Numbered from the stretch's first letter, positions 53,801-64,000 are shown. The stretch: 64,000 nucleotides of DNA from Zasmidium citrigriseum (GCA_002786025.1 NHNW01000082.1:1-64000), one strand, 5' to 3'. Notes: generated from the letters alone by a model not told the origin. A program made the numbers and translations.

Positions 53801-55631
53801 CCGGGCTGAATGCACGATCTTGAGGTCTGGTGGGCTGTCTGGCAGCTGGTTGTGCACCGTTTTGACGCTGCACCGGAGCTTGCGGTGGTGGACCTGTTGG
53901 CGCTGGCAATTGACCTGGAGCAGCTCGAGGCAGGCGCGAACCATCAGGAGACCGAATTCTATTCTCGCCGTTCTGACCTTTCTCGCGTTCCATGAGCTCC
54001 CGTGGAGGAGGTCCTCGAGTTTGACTGTTGTGACTCCCTGTACGCTCACCGCTGGGCCTCCTCGTACCCTGAATTCGTTCGTTCGAGGATTGTTGCGAGG
54101 CCGAGTCTGGCGGATATCGGATCTTACTCGTATCCAACACATAGCCCATGCTGAGCTCAGCAGGATCTCTGGGAGCGCTGCTAGGCTCTCCTGCCAGAAC
54201 CATGATCTGCTTGCCAACAGTCGTCATGCTGTGTCCTGACCGCGGGCTCGGGCTGGGGCCCATGTTCTGGAAGGTGTACCATCTCCTTGAGCTGATTCGG
54301 AATGCCGCCAAATCTCCCAGATCATTGCCCTCCTCCGTGCGTCCACCGAAGATGTACATGACGTCGCCGACCAAAGCCGCAGCATGGCCTTCACGCGGTG
54401 ACGGAATGTAGCCTATGCACTCCAACTGCGTCCACGAGTTCGATGCTGGCGAGTATGACCAAACGTCGTTGAACCAATGTACGCCATCTGTGCCACCGAA
54501 GAGGTATAGCCGATCTCCCCAGGTCACAACTGTGTGATTCGTTCGCGCTGGTGGGATCTGTCCGTGTGGAGGGCCGCCGTCGATGGTATTCTGTATCAAG
54601 ATTTCCCATCTATTCGACGCTTGCTGGAGCGCGTTCAAATCAAATGCGACCAAGTCGTTGAAAAAGTATCCCTCGACCTGTCCACCAAAGATGTAGATCT
54701 TGCTGCCAAGAATGTTCAGGGTATGGCCATATCGTCCTGGAGGTCTGGGACCGGCGGGAAGAGCTCTTGACCATTGTTTCGTAGCTTACAAAGTCAGCAT
54801 CACACATTAAATAGCGATAGTACAGCACTTACAAGTATTGAGCAGATATAGCGTATCATCCAGCATGTCACCCTCGTCCATCTTGGTGTCTCCACCAAAC
54901 ACGATGAAAGCATTCCCAACAAGCAAACTTGCATGTCCTACTCTTGGTCCGGGTCCTTCGCTGGTAGTCGCGACTGGGAAACAGGTCATGGTGGGACCTG
55001 CGGCTTCCACCATCCAAAGGTCGCCCTTCACAGTGCTGCCATTGATGAGACCGCCCATCAAATATATTGAGCCATCTTTGCTAGCGACTGAGTTGACAGC
55101 TGCGCCGTATCTCGGGAACGGGTTATTAGGTACTGTGAAGTTGATGCGTCGTTGCGACCACGGATATGGCGAACCTTCATTCGAAGGTCTGGTCTGCATG
55201 GGCATTCTGTGCGCCTGGAGTTCACTGTTAGTATGCGCATGTGCTCCACCTTCATTTGCCAAACTCACAGCGTCTCGGCTGTTGTCTCTGCTGGTATCCC
55301 GCAACGACTTCTGCTCAGGACTCGGCGGGCCAGCCATTCTCGTCGTGCCCTCTTCTCTCAGCGCAGCTACTCGGTCCTCGTGCGGTCGCTGTCCTGACAC
55401 AGCCATCTCCTTCTCAGCAACAGCATTGATGCTCGCGCTCATGCTCTGGCCGGGGGTGGGCGACCCGGGCTTGCTCGAGATGCCGCCAATACCATTGAGG
55501 GTGGGAATGTTACTCCCATTACCGTCTGATGATCGGATATCGCGCGTCGCAGGAGGTAATGCTGATGACGGAGCAGCAGCACTTGGACCGGTCTTGGACT
55601 TGGAGGACTTGCCGAATCCTAGGAAGGACAT
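50865..55631 (-). CDS. Tea1/Kel-like Kelch-repeat and coiled-coil cell-polarity protein
   Basis: Three exons, 55269-55631, 54833-55214 and 50865-54784, give 1,554 residues. The first intron (55215-55268) has donor GTGAGT, branch TACTAAC and acceptor CTCCAG, is exactly 54 bases long and contains no stop. After a Ser-rich N-terminus come about six Kelch repeats (for example PRYGAAVNSVASKDGSIYLMGG, PRVGHASLLVGNAFIVFGG, PGRYGHTLNILGSKIYIFGG), forming a beta propeller. A disordered Pro/Gln/Arg-rich linker follows, then about 800 residues of heptad-rich coiled coil and a Gly/Ser tail. Tea1/Kel1-type proteins ride microtubule ends or sit at the cortex, where they mark hyphal tips and guide polar growth. 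Housekeeping-type gene. Confidence 0.88.
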
Positions 55632-57028
55632 GGTCGTCGAGGATCACGGCGCTCCCAGGGGCGGCGCAGGGTGTGGTGAAGGCGATGCGACGTGGCCTGC
55701 AGTCATGCGCGCGGAAGGAGCGATCGGGATGGAAGGGTGTCGGTGTCGAGTGGTGCGGTCTGGAGGAGGCCGGGGCGCTATGGGCGGTGGACAAAGTTGA
55801 GGCTGGCGGACGGCGAGGAATGCAGGCGGGCGGGCGTGTTGCTTGCTGGCGACGCCCCGAGGCAGCGATCGAGGGCGTGAGGCGGCGCGCGAGCAGCAAA
55901 CAGCGTCGTCGTCGCACAGCAGCACCGCTGTACAATCAGGCGGTGGTGGTGGTGGTGTTGGCAGTAGTGAGGCGAATAATTTGGGCAGGCCAGCGGCGGC
56001 GACGTCTGCGCCAGGAGTTGCGCTTGTGCCTTAAGGTGTCGTTCCCGGGCGCCCGCTGTGAGATCGTCGCCGAGTGCCCTGTTTCTTGATCTCTTCTTTC
56101 CCTCAATATACTACATCATTGCCTAACTGCAACATTGATTAGACCAGTCAATTCCATTCCTCTCACCATCAATCCCACCACCCACCAGCAATTCTTGCGA
56201 TTGACCCCCGTTCTTCTTGCAATCGCCGCATCCGCCATCTTGAAACACCACACCCGCGTCCCGAAAGTCTAACAATCGTCAGGGGTGCGATCGACGCCTA
56301 GCCTGTACCGTCCTGGGCACGCACCAAACCCTTCTGCCCACTGCCATCCCGCTGTTCTATATCCAGCAAACTCCCTTTTCTACAAAACCCGCTCCCTTCG
56401 CCCTGCCATTGGCCTCCCTGGTCCCTAAAAAATTATGGAATGAGCTGATGGAGCGACACGCGCTCACGCGACCCTTCATGCACGCCATTCGCTTCTGCCG
56501 GGGAGGCAGCAGGCCTGGATGCTGGTCTGCCGGTGACGCGGTGATATCTTGCATCAATCCCGGTCGAGTACTCCAATACCTGCTGTATCACGGGCGATGT
56601 CACTCCAAAAGCGAAGAACACGCTTGGCCAGGAAATGGAAAACGCTCACGACGCGACGAGATTTACTTCTAAACGTCTTCTAGAGGCTCATCATCTGCTA
56701 GGCAAGCCACCACGTGAAAGCCGAGGCGTCGCCCACGAGCCGTCGACTTGCGTTCCACAGAACTTCTCGGATCACGGAAGGCGATAACTACTAGGCTTGA
56801 CGCCAACATCAGGTGCTCTATACAATCAATATCGACATTGGCTACTTTCCGAGCAAGCTGATCAATGAGGTCTGCCTCGCTATACACCTACCTCATCACG
56901 CAGCGTCGCTGCCTTGCTTTCAATTGAGGCCGCCCTGATCCCCCGCCTACATCAAGCCCCATGCCTCATAGTATCCTCATGCTTGACTACTTTAACCTCT
57001 CACAAGGCACCCATATATCTCCACCGCC
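55632..57028. promoter_or_regulatory. 1.4-kb divergent upstream region
   Basis: It lies between the divergent Kelch gene (minus) and the HET-WW gene (plus). The side next to the Kelch gene (about 55640-56060) is rich in GC and GGT/GGC triplets. Open frames there on both strands look like chance products of the composition. It should contain both promoters and long 5' leaders. Confidence 0.45.
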
Positions 57029-59221
57029 ATGGAGTCGACGAGCTTGAAACCGTATCAGTATGGTCGCTTGGACCCAAATGTAAACGAAATCAGGTTATGC
57101 GAGCTTTTACCAGGGAAGTCCGAGGACGATCTCGAAATCATCTTGACACGAGCTACTTTGGAAGTGCTTGAGTTGAAAAAGGGCGTAAGCCCGGGCATGA
57201 CTTTGGACGCCATTCAGCAGACAATCCCTAAGGACTGGCTTGCTCTACAAACCCTCGAAGGACGTATCATCTTTCACAAAGCGCGGGACTACGGCCTTGA
57301 GGAGCCATTCGAAACTACATGGCAACATCCAGTAACAGGAGTGGAGCCACCTCGACGTGATACTCTCGACGGCATCTCCAACGTCGAGCCAAAATACGAA
57401 GCGCTGTCTTATGTCTGGGGCGAGAGGGCAGATGCAAGCCTTGCGTTCGTCAGGCCATCCTCGCATTCCCATGAAACCGAGTCGCGGACGTTGAAAATCA
57501 CTCGGGCTTTAGCTCAAGCACTCAGGAATCTCAGGCACGAGAATACGTCCCGCACACTGTGGATCGATGCCATCTGCATCAACCAAGACGATCTTGAGGA
57601 ACGAAGCAGCCAAGTGCGGAAGATGGGCTACATCTACAGTCACGCGCAGCGTGTAGTCATGTGGCTCGGCCCCGAGAAGGACGACAGCACGCTTGCAATG
57701 ACCACACTGTCCTTCCTTGGACAGCAGGGCGAGATAGTGCAGAATGGAGGTTCCTGGACAACAAGACCTGGCTGTGCTCATCCTACATGGAGCCGCGATG
57801 CTGTCAGTCTTCCGTACACGGATCACACATATGACGCGATTGCCAGCTTGCTCGGTCGCCCATATTTTGAACGTCTTTGGATCTGGCAGGAAGTCAAACT
57901 TGCCAACGCTCTCTCCGTCGTACAGTGCGGTCGCGAATGCCTTGCATTGAGTGTATTTCGCAGGGCCGTCACTTGTCTGAGGGGGAAAAGAGGGTTCCTC
58001 GTCGACAGAGCACCGGTGCTTCGCTCTGTCGACATCGCATCGGCGCTGGTAGCACCACACGCTCCAGGACCATTCATCTTCATGCTGCAAAAGATCAGAC
58101 GGAGACAGTGTTCTATGCCTCACGACAGAATCTACGGAGCGTTGGGTCTCGCCGCTCAGTCACTCGTGAACGAGTTGGTGCCAAAGTACAACGTTTCAGC
58201 TGCGGAGGTTTACCGAGAGGCTTGCCTAGCCACTATCCAGAATACGTGCAGATTGGAAGTCCTGGCTTTCTGTGATCTCGGACGACGTGTGATCTCTGGT
58301 CCGACCTGGGTGCCAGATTGGAGCGATTCTGGAAAGGCTCCTCACCTGCAGACTCTGTCTCCCACCTTCCAGGCTAGCGGCACCTCGAGAGCCTCACTGA
58401 TGATCGAAGACAAGAAAGGCATCATCTCATCTGAAGGCGTCTTATGTGGTGTGATCGACTCTGTTTCAGCGAGTCAAGGCGCAGCCAGCAGCCATGAAGA
58501 ATTGATGGCCACGTTGAGAAAGTGGATGCCAAAGGACTGTTTTGCAAGAACCTATATCACCGGAGAACCTCTCAGTCATGCGTTCGCAAAAGCCATCTGC
58601 GTGGGCCGTCTGCGAGAACGTGCTCGCGACACCGGCAACTATGCCACGATCAAAGAAGTCGAAACTTTCCTCCGCGGTGTGAGCTCTGGAAACGCAAGCA
58701 GCCTGGGCTCACTTGCGTCGGTATGGATCCATGGCCGATCTCTGATCACAACGAACACCGGTCTCCTCGGCGTCGTTCACGATACGGACGGTGTGGTCCG
58801 ACCAAACGATCACATCTGTGTTCTTCTTGGCTGTCACCTGCCGATGATCCTACGTCCGCTAGAGTCTGGTCAATTCAGCGTTGTTGCACCCTGTTACGTG
58901 CCAGGGCTCATGGACGCAGAAGGTCTTCTTGGTCCTTTTCCACCGGGCTGGGAGCCGCTCGTTCTACCTGACACGCCTACGACGAAGAAGTTCGTATATC
59001 ATCATCGTCCGAGCTCTACGACTACGATGGAAGACCCTAGATTGGGAGGCGTCCCGCCGGAGTGGGAACGGATCGAGGCTACACGTACGTCCGAAGATCC
59101 CATCCATTTCGTCAGGTTCAGGCACCTGGAGACTGGTGAAGTCATCAATAGTGACCCGAGACTGTTTCCTGAGGCATTGAAGGCGAGAGGTGTCGATCTG
59201 AGGACGTTTACGCTTGTATGA
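57029..59221 (+). CDS. HET-domain protein with two C-terminal WW-like modules
   Basis: Uninterrupted frame of 730 residues. The HET domain shows YEALSYVWGERAD (about residue 122), LWIDAICINQDDLEERSSQV (about 178), RVVMWLGPEKDD, and then RPYFERLWIWQEVKLA and HDRIYGALGLA, all typical. The C-terminal ~95 residues differ from ordinary HET proteins. They hold PFPPGWEP...KKFVYHHRPSSTTTMEDPRL (about 637-671), matching a WW domain except that the second Trp is Met667 and the first loop is longer. A second copy-like segment follows, VPPEWERI...FVRFRHLETGEVINSDPRL (about 676-711), with Asn707 in place of the second Trp. WW domains bind Pro-rich peptides; whether these still do is unknown. Confidence 0.88.
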   Translation: MESTSLKPYQYGRLDPNVNEIRLCELLPGKSEDDLEIILTRATLEVLELKKGVSPGMTLDAIQQTIPKDWLALQTLEGRIIFHKARDYGLEEPFETTWQHPVTGVEPPRRDTLDGISNVEPKYEALSYVWGERADASLAFVRPSSHSHETESRTLKITRALAQALRNLRHENTSRTLWIDAICINQDDLEERSSQVRKMGYIYSHAQRVVMWLGPEKDDSTLAMTTLSFLGQQGEIVQNGGSWTTRPGCAHPTWSRDAVSLPYTDHTYDAIASLLGRPYFERLWIWQEVKLANALSVVQCGRECLALSVFRRAVTCLRGKRGFLVDRAPVLRSVDIASALVAPHAPGPFIFMLQKIRRRQCSMPHDRIYGALGLAAQSLVNELVPKYNVSAAEVYREACLATIQNTCRLEVLAFCDLGRRVISGPTWVPDWSDSGKAPHLQTLSPTFQASGTSRASLMIEDKKGIISSEGVLCGVIDSVSASQGAASSHEELMATLRKWMPKDCFARTYITGEPLSHAFAKAICVGRLRERARDTGNYATIKEVETFLRGVSSGNASSLGSLASVWIHGRSLITTNTGLLGVVHDTDGVVRPNDHICVLLGCHLPMILRPLESGQFSVVAPCYVPGLMDAEGLLGPFPPGWEPLVLPDTPTTKKFVYHHRPSSTTTMEDPRLGGVPPEWERIEATRTSEDPIHFVRFRHLETGEVINSDPRLFPEALKARGVDLRTFTLV

Positions 59222-59289
59222 GCTTTCTATGGAGGCCTTTCTCGGGGGGGGGGTCACTCTCGGCATTCAGCATATCTCCGGCATGCCAT

Positions 59290-60618
59290 CTACAGTTTTG
59301 ATTTTGCGGCACCACCAACTCCTCCTCGCCTCAGCACTGGCTGGCAATTTTCACCCAACACACCCTCAACAAGCTGAACGACATCAGCCGCGCAGCCAAA
59401 CGCCAACGTCCATCCAGCTCCGCCTTGACCATACGAATGCACAATGCGACTATTTTTACCATCGGCCTTTGGTCTCACCTCTCGCTCGACTCGCACATTG
59501 CCATGCCTAAATGGTCGCAAGCCAACGGCAAGAGGATAGCTAGGATGCAGTTGCGCCCTGCCGAGACATGGCATGAAGTCCTCACACCGCCTCTGAATAT
59601 CCTGAATCACATCTGACTCCAGCGTCAGCCCTGTGTCGCCCACTCGGTCTTCAGCAATGCCTCCGAGCAACAGAGTGTGGTCGTTGCGAGGCACAATGAA
59701 AATGATCTCATTCGATGCCCCTGAGACATCCGCGCTGACAGTGTGTGCTGTCTTGATCGGCGGGAACGACCTGCCATCGTTGACCACCCGCAACAGAGCC
59801 CCTCGAACGGGGTAGCACGAGGAGTCGCCTGCCAGTTTTTCGGCGCCCAACCCGGTGGCATTGACAATGACATGAGCGTCGTATGCCGCCAGCAGTTGCT
59901 CTTCTTGATCCAGCAACTCGCCCTGGACATATTTCGTCTCCAACCTCGCCCCCTTATCCTGCACCAGCTTCATCAACCACAACATTCCCTGATCCGAATC
60001 AACAAGCGGCGACTCATGTTCATAACAATCCTCAATCTTCTGCTCTTTCGACACGCCATCCTCTTCAAAAGGCCCTTTTCCCAGCCGCTTAAACCCTCTC
60101 ACCCCGGAGGCCATAATCTCCTCCATCTTTGTCAGCTGCACCACATCCCTCTCAATCCTCTCTGGAAAATAAAACCTCGCCGGCCGCATCCTCACCCCAC
60201 TGGCCATCTCGTCCGCCAACGCTGCGTAGCAGTGATACGACACCATGCTCCACTTCTTGCTCTTCTCCAGCGAGACTTTGCCCTCGTGCTGCCCGCAGAC
60301 CGCCGGAGGGTATTCCCACAGCGCACCTGCGATTTGGGAGGTTATGTGGTCGTCGACCAGGGAGGCCCAATGTTTTGAGAGCACGGTTACGCGATAGCCG
60401 CGGTCGAGGAGGAGCCAGGCTGTTGTTAGGCCCGTCACGCCGCCGCCGATGATGAGGATGTGAGGGGCGTTGGGTTGGGGAGTGTTTAAGGGATGGGACA
60501 GGGGCGTGAGGTCTCGCCACATTTGGAGCGGCATTTTGAGGTATGTTGTTTGCGAGGATTCGTTTCGAGGGAATGATACTTTGCTGACTGCACCGAGTCT
60601 TTGACGACGTCGATACAT
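59290..60618 (-). CDS. D-amino-acid-oxidase-type flavoenzyme with peroxisomal SKL tail
   Basis: Single exon, 442 residues. The FAD motif ILIIGGGVTGLTTAWLLLDRGYRVTVL is at about residue 54. The DAAO-family block YPVRGALLRVV follows, then FIVPRNDHTLLLGG and the C-terminal RPFRHGNVRVERE with the substrate-binding Arg. VHSYGQGGAGWTLAFGCA closes over the flavin. The protein ends in Ser-Lys-Leu, the type-1 peroxisomal targeting signal, as in other fungal D-amino-acid oxidases. It would oxidise D-amino acids (or D-aspartate in some members) to keto acids, with peroxide disposed of in the peroxisome. Translation may start at a later Met (MPLQMWRDL), since the first ~28 residues look extra. It converges with the HET-WW gene. 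Confidence 0.88.
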   Translation of the reverse strand: MYRRRQRLGAVSKVSFPRNESSQTTYLKMPLQMWRDLTPLSHPLNTPQPNAPHILIIGGGVTGLTTAWLLLDRGYRVTVLSKHWASLVDDHITSQIAGALWEYPPAVCGQHEGKVSLEKSKKWSMVSYHCYAALADEMASGVRMRPARFYFPERIERDVVQLTKMEEIMASGVRGFKRLGKGPFEEDGVSKEQKIEDCYEHESPLVDSDQGMLWLMKLVQDKGARLETKYVQGELLDQEEQLLAAYDAHVIVNATGLGAEKLAGDSSCYPVRGALLRVVNDGRSFPPIKTAHTVSADVSGASNEIIFIVPRNDHTLLLGGIAEDRVGDTGLTLESDVIQDIQRRCEDFMPCLGRAQLHPSYPLAVGLRPFRHGNVRVEREVRPKADGKNSRIVHSYGQGGAGWTLAFGCAADVVQLVEGVLGENCQPVLRRGGVGGAAKSKL

Positions 60619-61584
60619 ATACTTCTCAGCAAAGCCAGCACGTTTACCCTCACCCTACGACCACCAGCCTGGCCTCCACAAGTGCTCTTCGCCACTGAGC
60701 TATCCTCCGCCGCAATCCCAGATCCAAGATCGTGCTACCCACACAAGCGTCACATGTTTCCCGATCTGGGCTCTGCATAAGCCAATAATGGAACTCACAG
60801 GTGCCACGGACGGCGCTCCATTCCTGCATTCCAAACCGAGATCTTTCTGCAGGAGCCTCGGATGGCGAATGTCGTGCTGGTCGTGCCGTCATTCTGCGTC
60901 CTCCTCCCTCATTCATTGCCCCTGCCTGCATTGCAGTGGGTCTCTTGACCGCCATATACGCATTGTATCACTCTCGCCTGCACGCCTTATGAATATCATT
61001 CAGCCACTGGTACGCCTGCATCGAACCTCGTCCTGTGGAAGAGTTGCCATTACGAAGTGGAAATAGTTGTGCCGCCCTTGGACAGAGCTTCAGATCCATT
61101 CTTCTCATATTACTGATTAGGGGACGATCATGGAAGAGACATTGATGATGAACTTTCTGGCTATACCCAGTAGTCGCGGACCCTTCTCCGCAGCCTTTCC
61201 CCAAATGGACCGTCCAGAAATCATAGAGTTTCGAAGCCGCAACTCATGCATTTCGATTTCCTTACACGATCAAGCTGTGCAAGTGTTAGAGCCGCATAAA
61301 GCTAGCGGCGAGGAGAAGAGTCAAATCATAGGCCGTGTGTCAAGAGAATGCAACGATTGGCAGGAAGGATAGTCTTGATGAACGAAACCTTAGCTGTACT
61401 TCCAGAGATGACGTGACAGGGCGCGCTGACTTCTTGAGCTAGATGTCTTTCTTCTATTTACCGGCGGTAGACGTGGAGACGAGAGCTCCGACTACATGCA
61501 CCGCACCGAGCGCACTTCTTCGACAACGAAGTCTTCATTCCTTCCACGACCCAACCTGCGAATCGCCCTTCGCGGCCAGCCACC
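60619..61584. promoter_or_regulatory. Divergent upstream region
   Basis: About 970 bases between the divergent flavoenzyme (minus) and MFS gene (plus). Small open frames only; no gene supported. Confidence 0.4.
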
Positions 61585-63165
61585 ATGCCTTCCCACTCGC
61601 CCAACAATCAAACTCCCAAAATCGAAGAACGAAACCTAACATGGTCCAACACCTCGGAACAAACCCACATCAACGCCTACTTCCACTCGCTGGACCCCTC
61701 CCACGAAGAACATCCCAAACACATCAAAGCAACAAAACTCAGCAATCCTCTCGCCCTCTTCCCCCGCTACAAGCTCTACCTCGCCATCCTGGGCGCCATA
61801 GCAAACTTCTCCACCACCTACGCAGGAGGCTCCTACACCAGCGCCACCGACCACATGGCTTCCGAATGGCACGTCAGCACCACCGCCATCCTCGTCGGCG
61901 TCACCCTGTATACCACTGCCTTTGCTATTACCCCGATGGCTCTCGCGCCTCTGAGCGAGCAAATGGGTCGTTGGCCCATCGTCACCTTCTCTGGCGTGGT
62001 CTTCGTCCTCGAAATCCTCTTCTGCGCCGTCACGAAACTCTACGTCGGTATGTTGCTCGCGCGAGTGCTTGTGGGTATGGCGAGCTCGACCTTTGCGGTG
62101 ATCATCGTGGGCGTCGTGGCGGATATCTATGATTCTGCGCAGGAGAGGTATTTCGCTCTGACGCTTTTCACCGGCGGTGCCATGTTTGGGAATGGATTTG
62201 GACCTTTGGTGAGTGGGTTCATTGTGCAGAATGCCTCGTGGCGATGGGTCTTTGGGGCTTTTGACTTTTTTGTTCTGGGAATGGTTGTGGTGTTTGCTGT
62301 GAGTTATCATGAGACGCGGAGTGCGATTTTGTTGCAGAGGAAAGGGGAGGCGTTGAATGAATGGTATGAGGATGTCTTGCGTACGACCAAAGACCACCGC
62401 GGCGACGACGAGAAATCCGACCCATCTCTGTCCGCCGTCCGTTGGACAGTCGAAGGCTCCCAACAACGGAGCCTCGCCACAAAGATCAAAACCTCCCTAA
62501 CAACCCCCCTCCGCCTCCTCCTCACCGAACCCGTAGTCTTCTGGTTCTCCTGCTGGGCCTCCTTCGCCTGGTCAATAATGTACGCTCTCCTCGTCGTCGT
62601 CCCTTATACCTTCCAAACCATCTACAGCTTCGACCTGCAAACCTCCAGCGCCATCTTCGCCGCCATGTGCATCGCCAGCATCCTCATGATGGGCATAACA
62701 CCTTACCACGACAAGATTTGCAAAGCACTCCTATCTCCAGAACGCTACAACAGTCCTGAAGGCCTCCTCTACCCCGTCGCTATCGAGTCGATCCTCCTCC
62801 CCGCGGGCCTCTTCTGGTTCGGCTGGGCCGCCGAAACTCCCACCTACTGGATCGTACCTGCTCTCGGTCTGGCAGTTGCGACTATGGGCATGTTTTCTGT
62901 TTATCTTGCGGTTTTTGCTTATCTGGCGAGTGCGTATAAGCAGACTGCTAGTTCTGCGAATGCGGCGCAGTCGATGATGAGGAATTTGATGGGTGGGGCT
63001 TTCCCATTATTCTCCAGAGCCATGTTCGAAAGACTCGGTTTCGGAGGTGCCGGGTCACTCCTGGGCGGGATTGGAATACTCTTGACGTTTGTGCCGTGGG
63101 TGCTTATTGCTTTTGGGCCGAAGATTAGGGCGAGGTCGAAGTTTGCTTTTCAGGGGAATAGGTGA
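61585..63165 (+). CDS. MFS transporter (DHA1-type)
   Basis: An intronless frame of 526 residues with about 12 predicted spans: the first starts after NPLALFPRYKLYLAILGA, APLSEQMGRWPI sits in the motif-A position, and GNGFGPLVSGFIVQNASWRWVFG is the motif-C/span-5 region. A charged central loop of about 80 residues precedes the second half (TPLRLLLTEPVVFWFSCWASFAW). The C-terminal half has NAAQSMMRNLMGGAFPLFSRAMFERLGFGGAGSLLGGI, typical of fungal DHA1 drug/polyamine carriers. It lacks the NPKNW motif of the other DHA1 gene in this window (15063). Substrate unknown. Confidence 0.9.
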   Translation: MPSHSPNNQTPKIEERNLTWSNTSEQTHINAYFHSLDPSHEEHPKHIKATKLSNPLALFPRYKLYLAILGAIANFSTTYAGGSYTSATDHMASEWHVSTTAILVGVTLYTTAFAITPMALAPLSEQMGRWPIVTFSGVVFVLEILFCAVTKLYVGMLLARVLVGMASSTFAVIIVGVVADIYDSAQERYFALTLFTGGAMFGNGFGPLVSGFIVQNASWRWVFGAFDFFVLGMVVVFAVSYHETRSAILLQRKGEALNEWYEDVLRTTKDHRGDDEKSDPSLSAVRWTVEGSQQRSLATKIKTSLTTPLRLLLTEPVVFWFSCWASFAWSIMYALLVVVPYTFQTIYSFDLQTSSAIFAAMCIASILMMGITPYHDKICKALLSPERYNSPEGLLYPVAIESILLPAGLFWFGWAAETPTYWIVPALGLAVATMGMFSVYLAVFAYLASAYKQTASSANAAQSMMRNLMGGAFPLFSRAMFERLGFGGAGSLLGGIGILLTFVPWVLIAFGPKIRARSKFAFQGNR

Positions 63166-63241
63166 GGAATTGCGAGCAGAGCTGCCGCCAATGCGAAGCG
63201 GAAAATACAATCCGTATGTTTGAATAAATTCGCGTACACTG

Positions 63242-64000
63242 TCAGCCAGTTTTCACGACACCCTGGTCCATCACCACGCCCGTTCGCTTGACCTTGAGTG
63301 TCGCCAAGACGGGATCGCTACTGCCATGGTAGAACAATGTTGCAGCTTCCGCATCGCTATCATAAAAGGCTCTCAACTTCGTTCCCTCGACTGCATCGTC
63401 CAAGACTTGAAAGTTCGAAAGTCCAGATGTCTCTGAGAGCGCGAGCACACCTACAAGACTTCCATTTGTGGTTTGGTAAAAGACATAGTCTGTTCCTCCG
63501 CCGGATTCGTCACTGCACGCTGTGATGGCAGAGCTATTGGCGACAGGCAGATCGCTGTCTGTTGAATCTCCAGCTGAGAGGATGCAGTCAGTATGTCGGA
63601 CCCATCAGGCATTGAGACTTTGTTGCTACTTACTCAATGTCCAGGTATAATCATCACTCGAATCCCACTTGAAGCTCCACTGCACCAGCGCACCGGTCGT
63701 CGAGTTGCGCATATACAGCCTGGCGAGGTGATTGTAGCTGGTGGCTCCAAGGCCACTACTACTGTCACTGCCATTCAGGAACGTCTCGTGCGCGAAGCCA
63801 TTCCATCCAACCGAGCTGAAGTCTTGATCGCTACCAACGCCGAGTTCTCTGATGGACTTTGTCACCGACCCGTAATAGACGCGAATCGTCACATCCGTGC
63901 CAAAGTCCGGGAACTGGATCACATCCAATGCCTGCGTGCTCGGCTCAGTCGCATCATTCGTGAGGATCAGGAACGGCTCCAACCACGGCTCGTTTTCGGT
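63242..64000 (-). CDS. Lectin-like secreted or surface protein, 3' part only
   Basis: Two exons are visible: 63634 to beyond the window end, and 63242-63573, joined across a 60-base intron (donor GTAAGT, branch-like ACTGAC, acceptor CTCAG). The visible ~230 residues consist of repeated beta-type segments (IRVYYGSVTKSIREL, HLARLYMRNSTTGALVQWSF, TDYVFYQTTNGSLVGVLAL, KLRAFYDSDAEAATLFYHG). These recall the six-bladed fucose-specific fungal lectin fold, in which each blade has an R-x-Y-Y type strand. The 5' end, and so any signal peptide, lies outside the window. Lectin assignment is a resemblance only. Confidence 0.6.

Noticed and set aside
55640..56060. GC-rich open frames upstream of the Kelch gene
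   Set aside because: All frames are open because of composition; no start, domain or splice evidence.
1..64000. CRISPR arrays, bacterial operons or phage genes
   Set aside because: No spaced direct repeats or prokaryotic gene organisation were seen; introns and gene families are fungal.

Overview
The window reads as nuclear DNA of a filamentous ascomycete (Pezizomycotina). Evidence is short introns of about 50-65 bases with GT(A/G)(A/T)GT donors and CTNA(A/C)-type branch sites, one or few exons per gene, HET-domain genes, a LaeA-like methyltransferase, fungal-type sugar and DHA1 transporters, and a repeat degraded in the style of repeat-induced point mutation (RIP). A Dothideomycete is plausible from the gene content, but that is inference.

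Layout. 1-4.97 kb: transposable-element debris almost stripped of CpA and TpG. It holds one very long plus-strand reading frame broken almost only by TAG, and a minus-strand Fot1/pogo-type transposase remnant. 5-15 kb: a secreted type-B carboxylesterase, a giant secreted Ser/Thr-rich protein, and an AlkB-like protein that seems to lack its metal ligands. 15-23 kb: a DHA1-type MFS transporter with a long N-terminal tail, a gene-poor stretch with decayed tRNA-like sequence, three small single-span membrane proteins, and a UROD/MetE-like protein. 23-32.4 kb: a LaeA-like methyltransferase, a DUF4246 protein with an N-terminal membrane anchor, a DUF1254/DUF1214 secreted protein with an apparent frameshift, a GPI-type cutinase-family esterase and a single-pass Cys-containing membrane protein. 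34-41.7 kb: a hexose-type sugar transporter, a HET protein, and a divergent housekeeping pair (ketopantoate reductase and COQ4). 42.9-49.1 kb: O-methyltransferase, cytochrome P450, FAD monooxygenase and short-chain dehydrogenase, which look like tailoring genes of a small secondary-metabolite cluster with no core synthase in view. 49.2-50.5 kb: an SRPK-like kinase pseudogene. 50.8-55.6 kb: a Tea1/Kel-like Kelch plus coiled-coil polarity protein. 57-64 kb: a HET protein with two C-terminal WW-like modules, a D-amino-acid-oxidase-type flavoenzyme ending in SKL, a second DHA1 transporter, and the 3' part of a lectin-like gene cut by the window end.

Most genes are independent units, as is normal for fungi. 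The joined-up parts are the tailoring-enzyme group at 42.9-49.1 kb and the mitochondrial pair sharing a promoter at 40.6-40.9 kb. Exon joins are my own, from splice signals and frame arithmetic; no alignment or database search was run.
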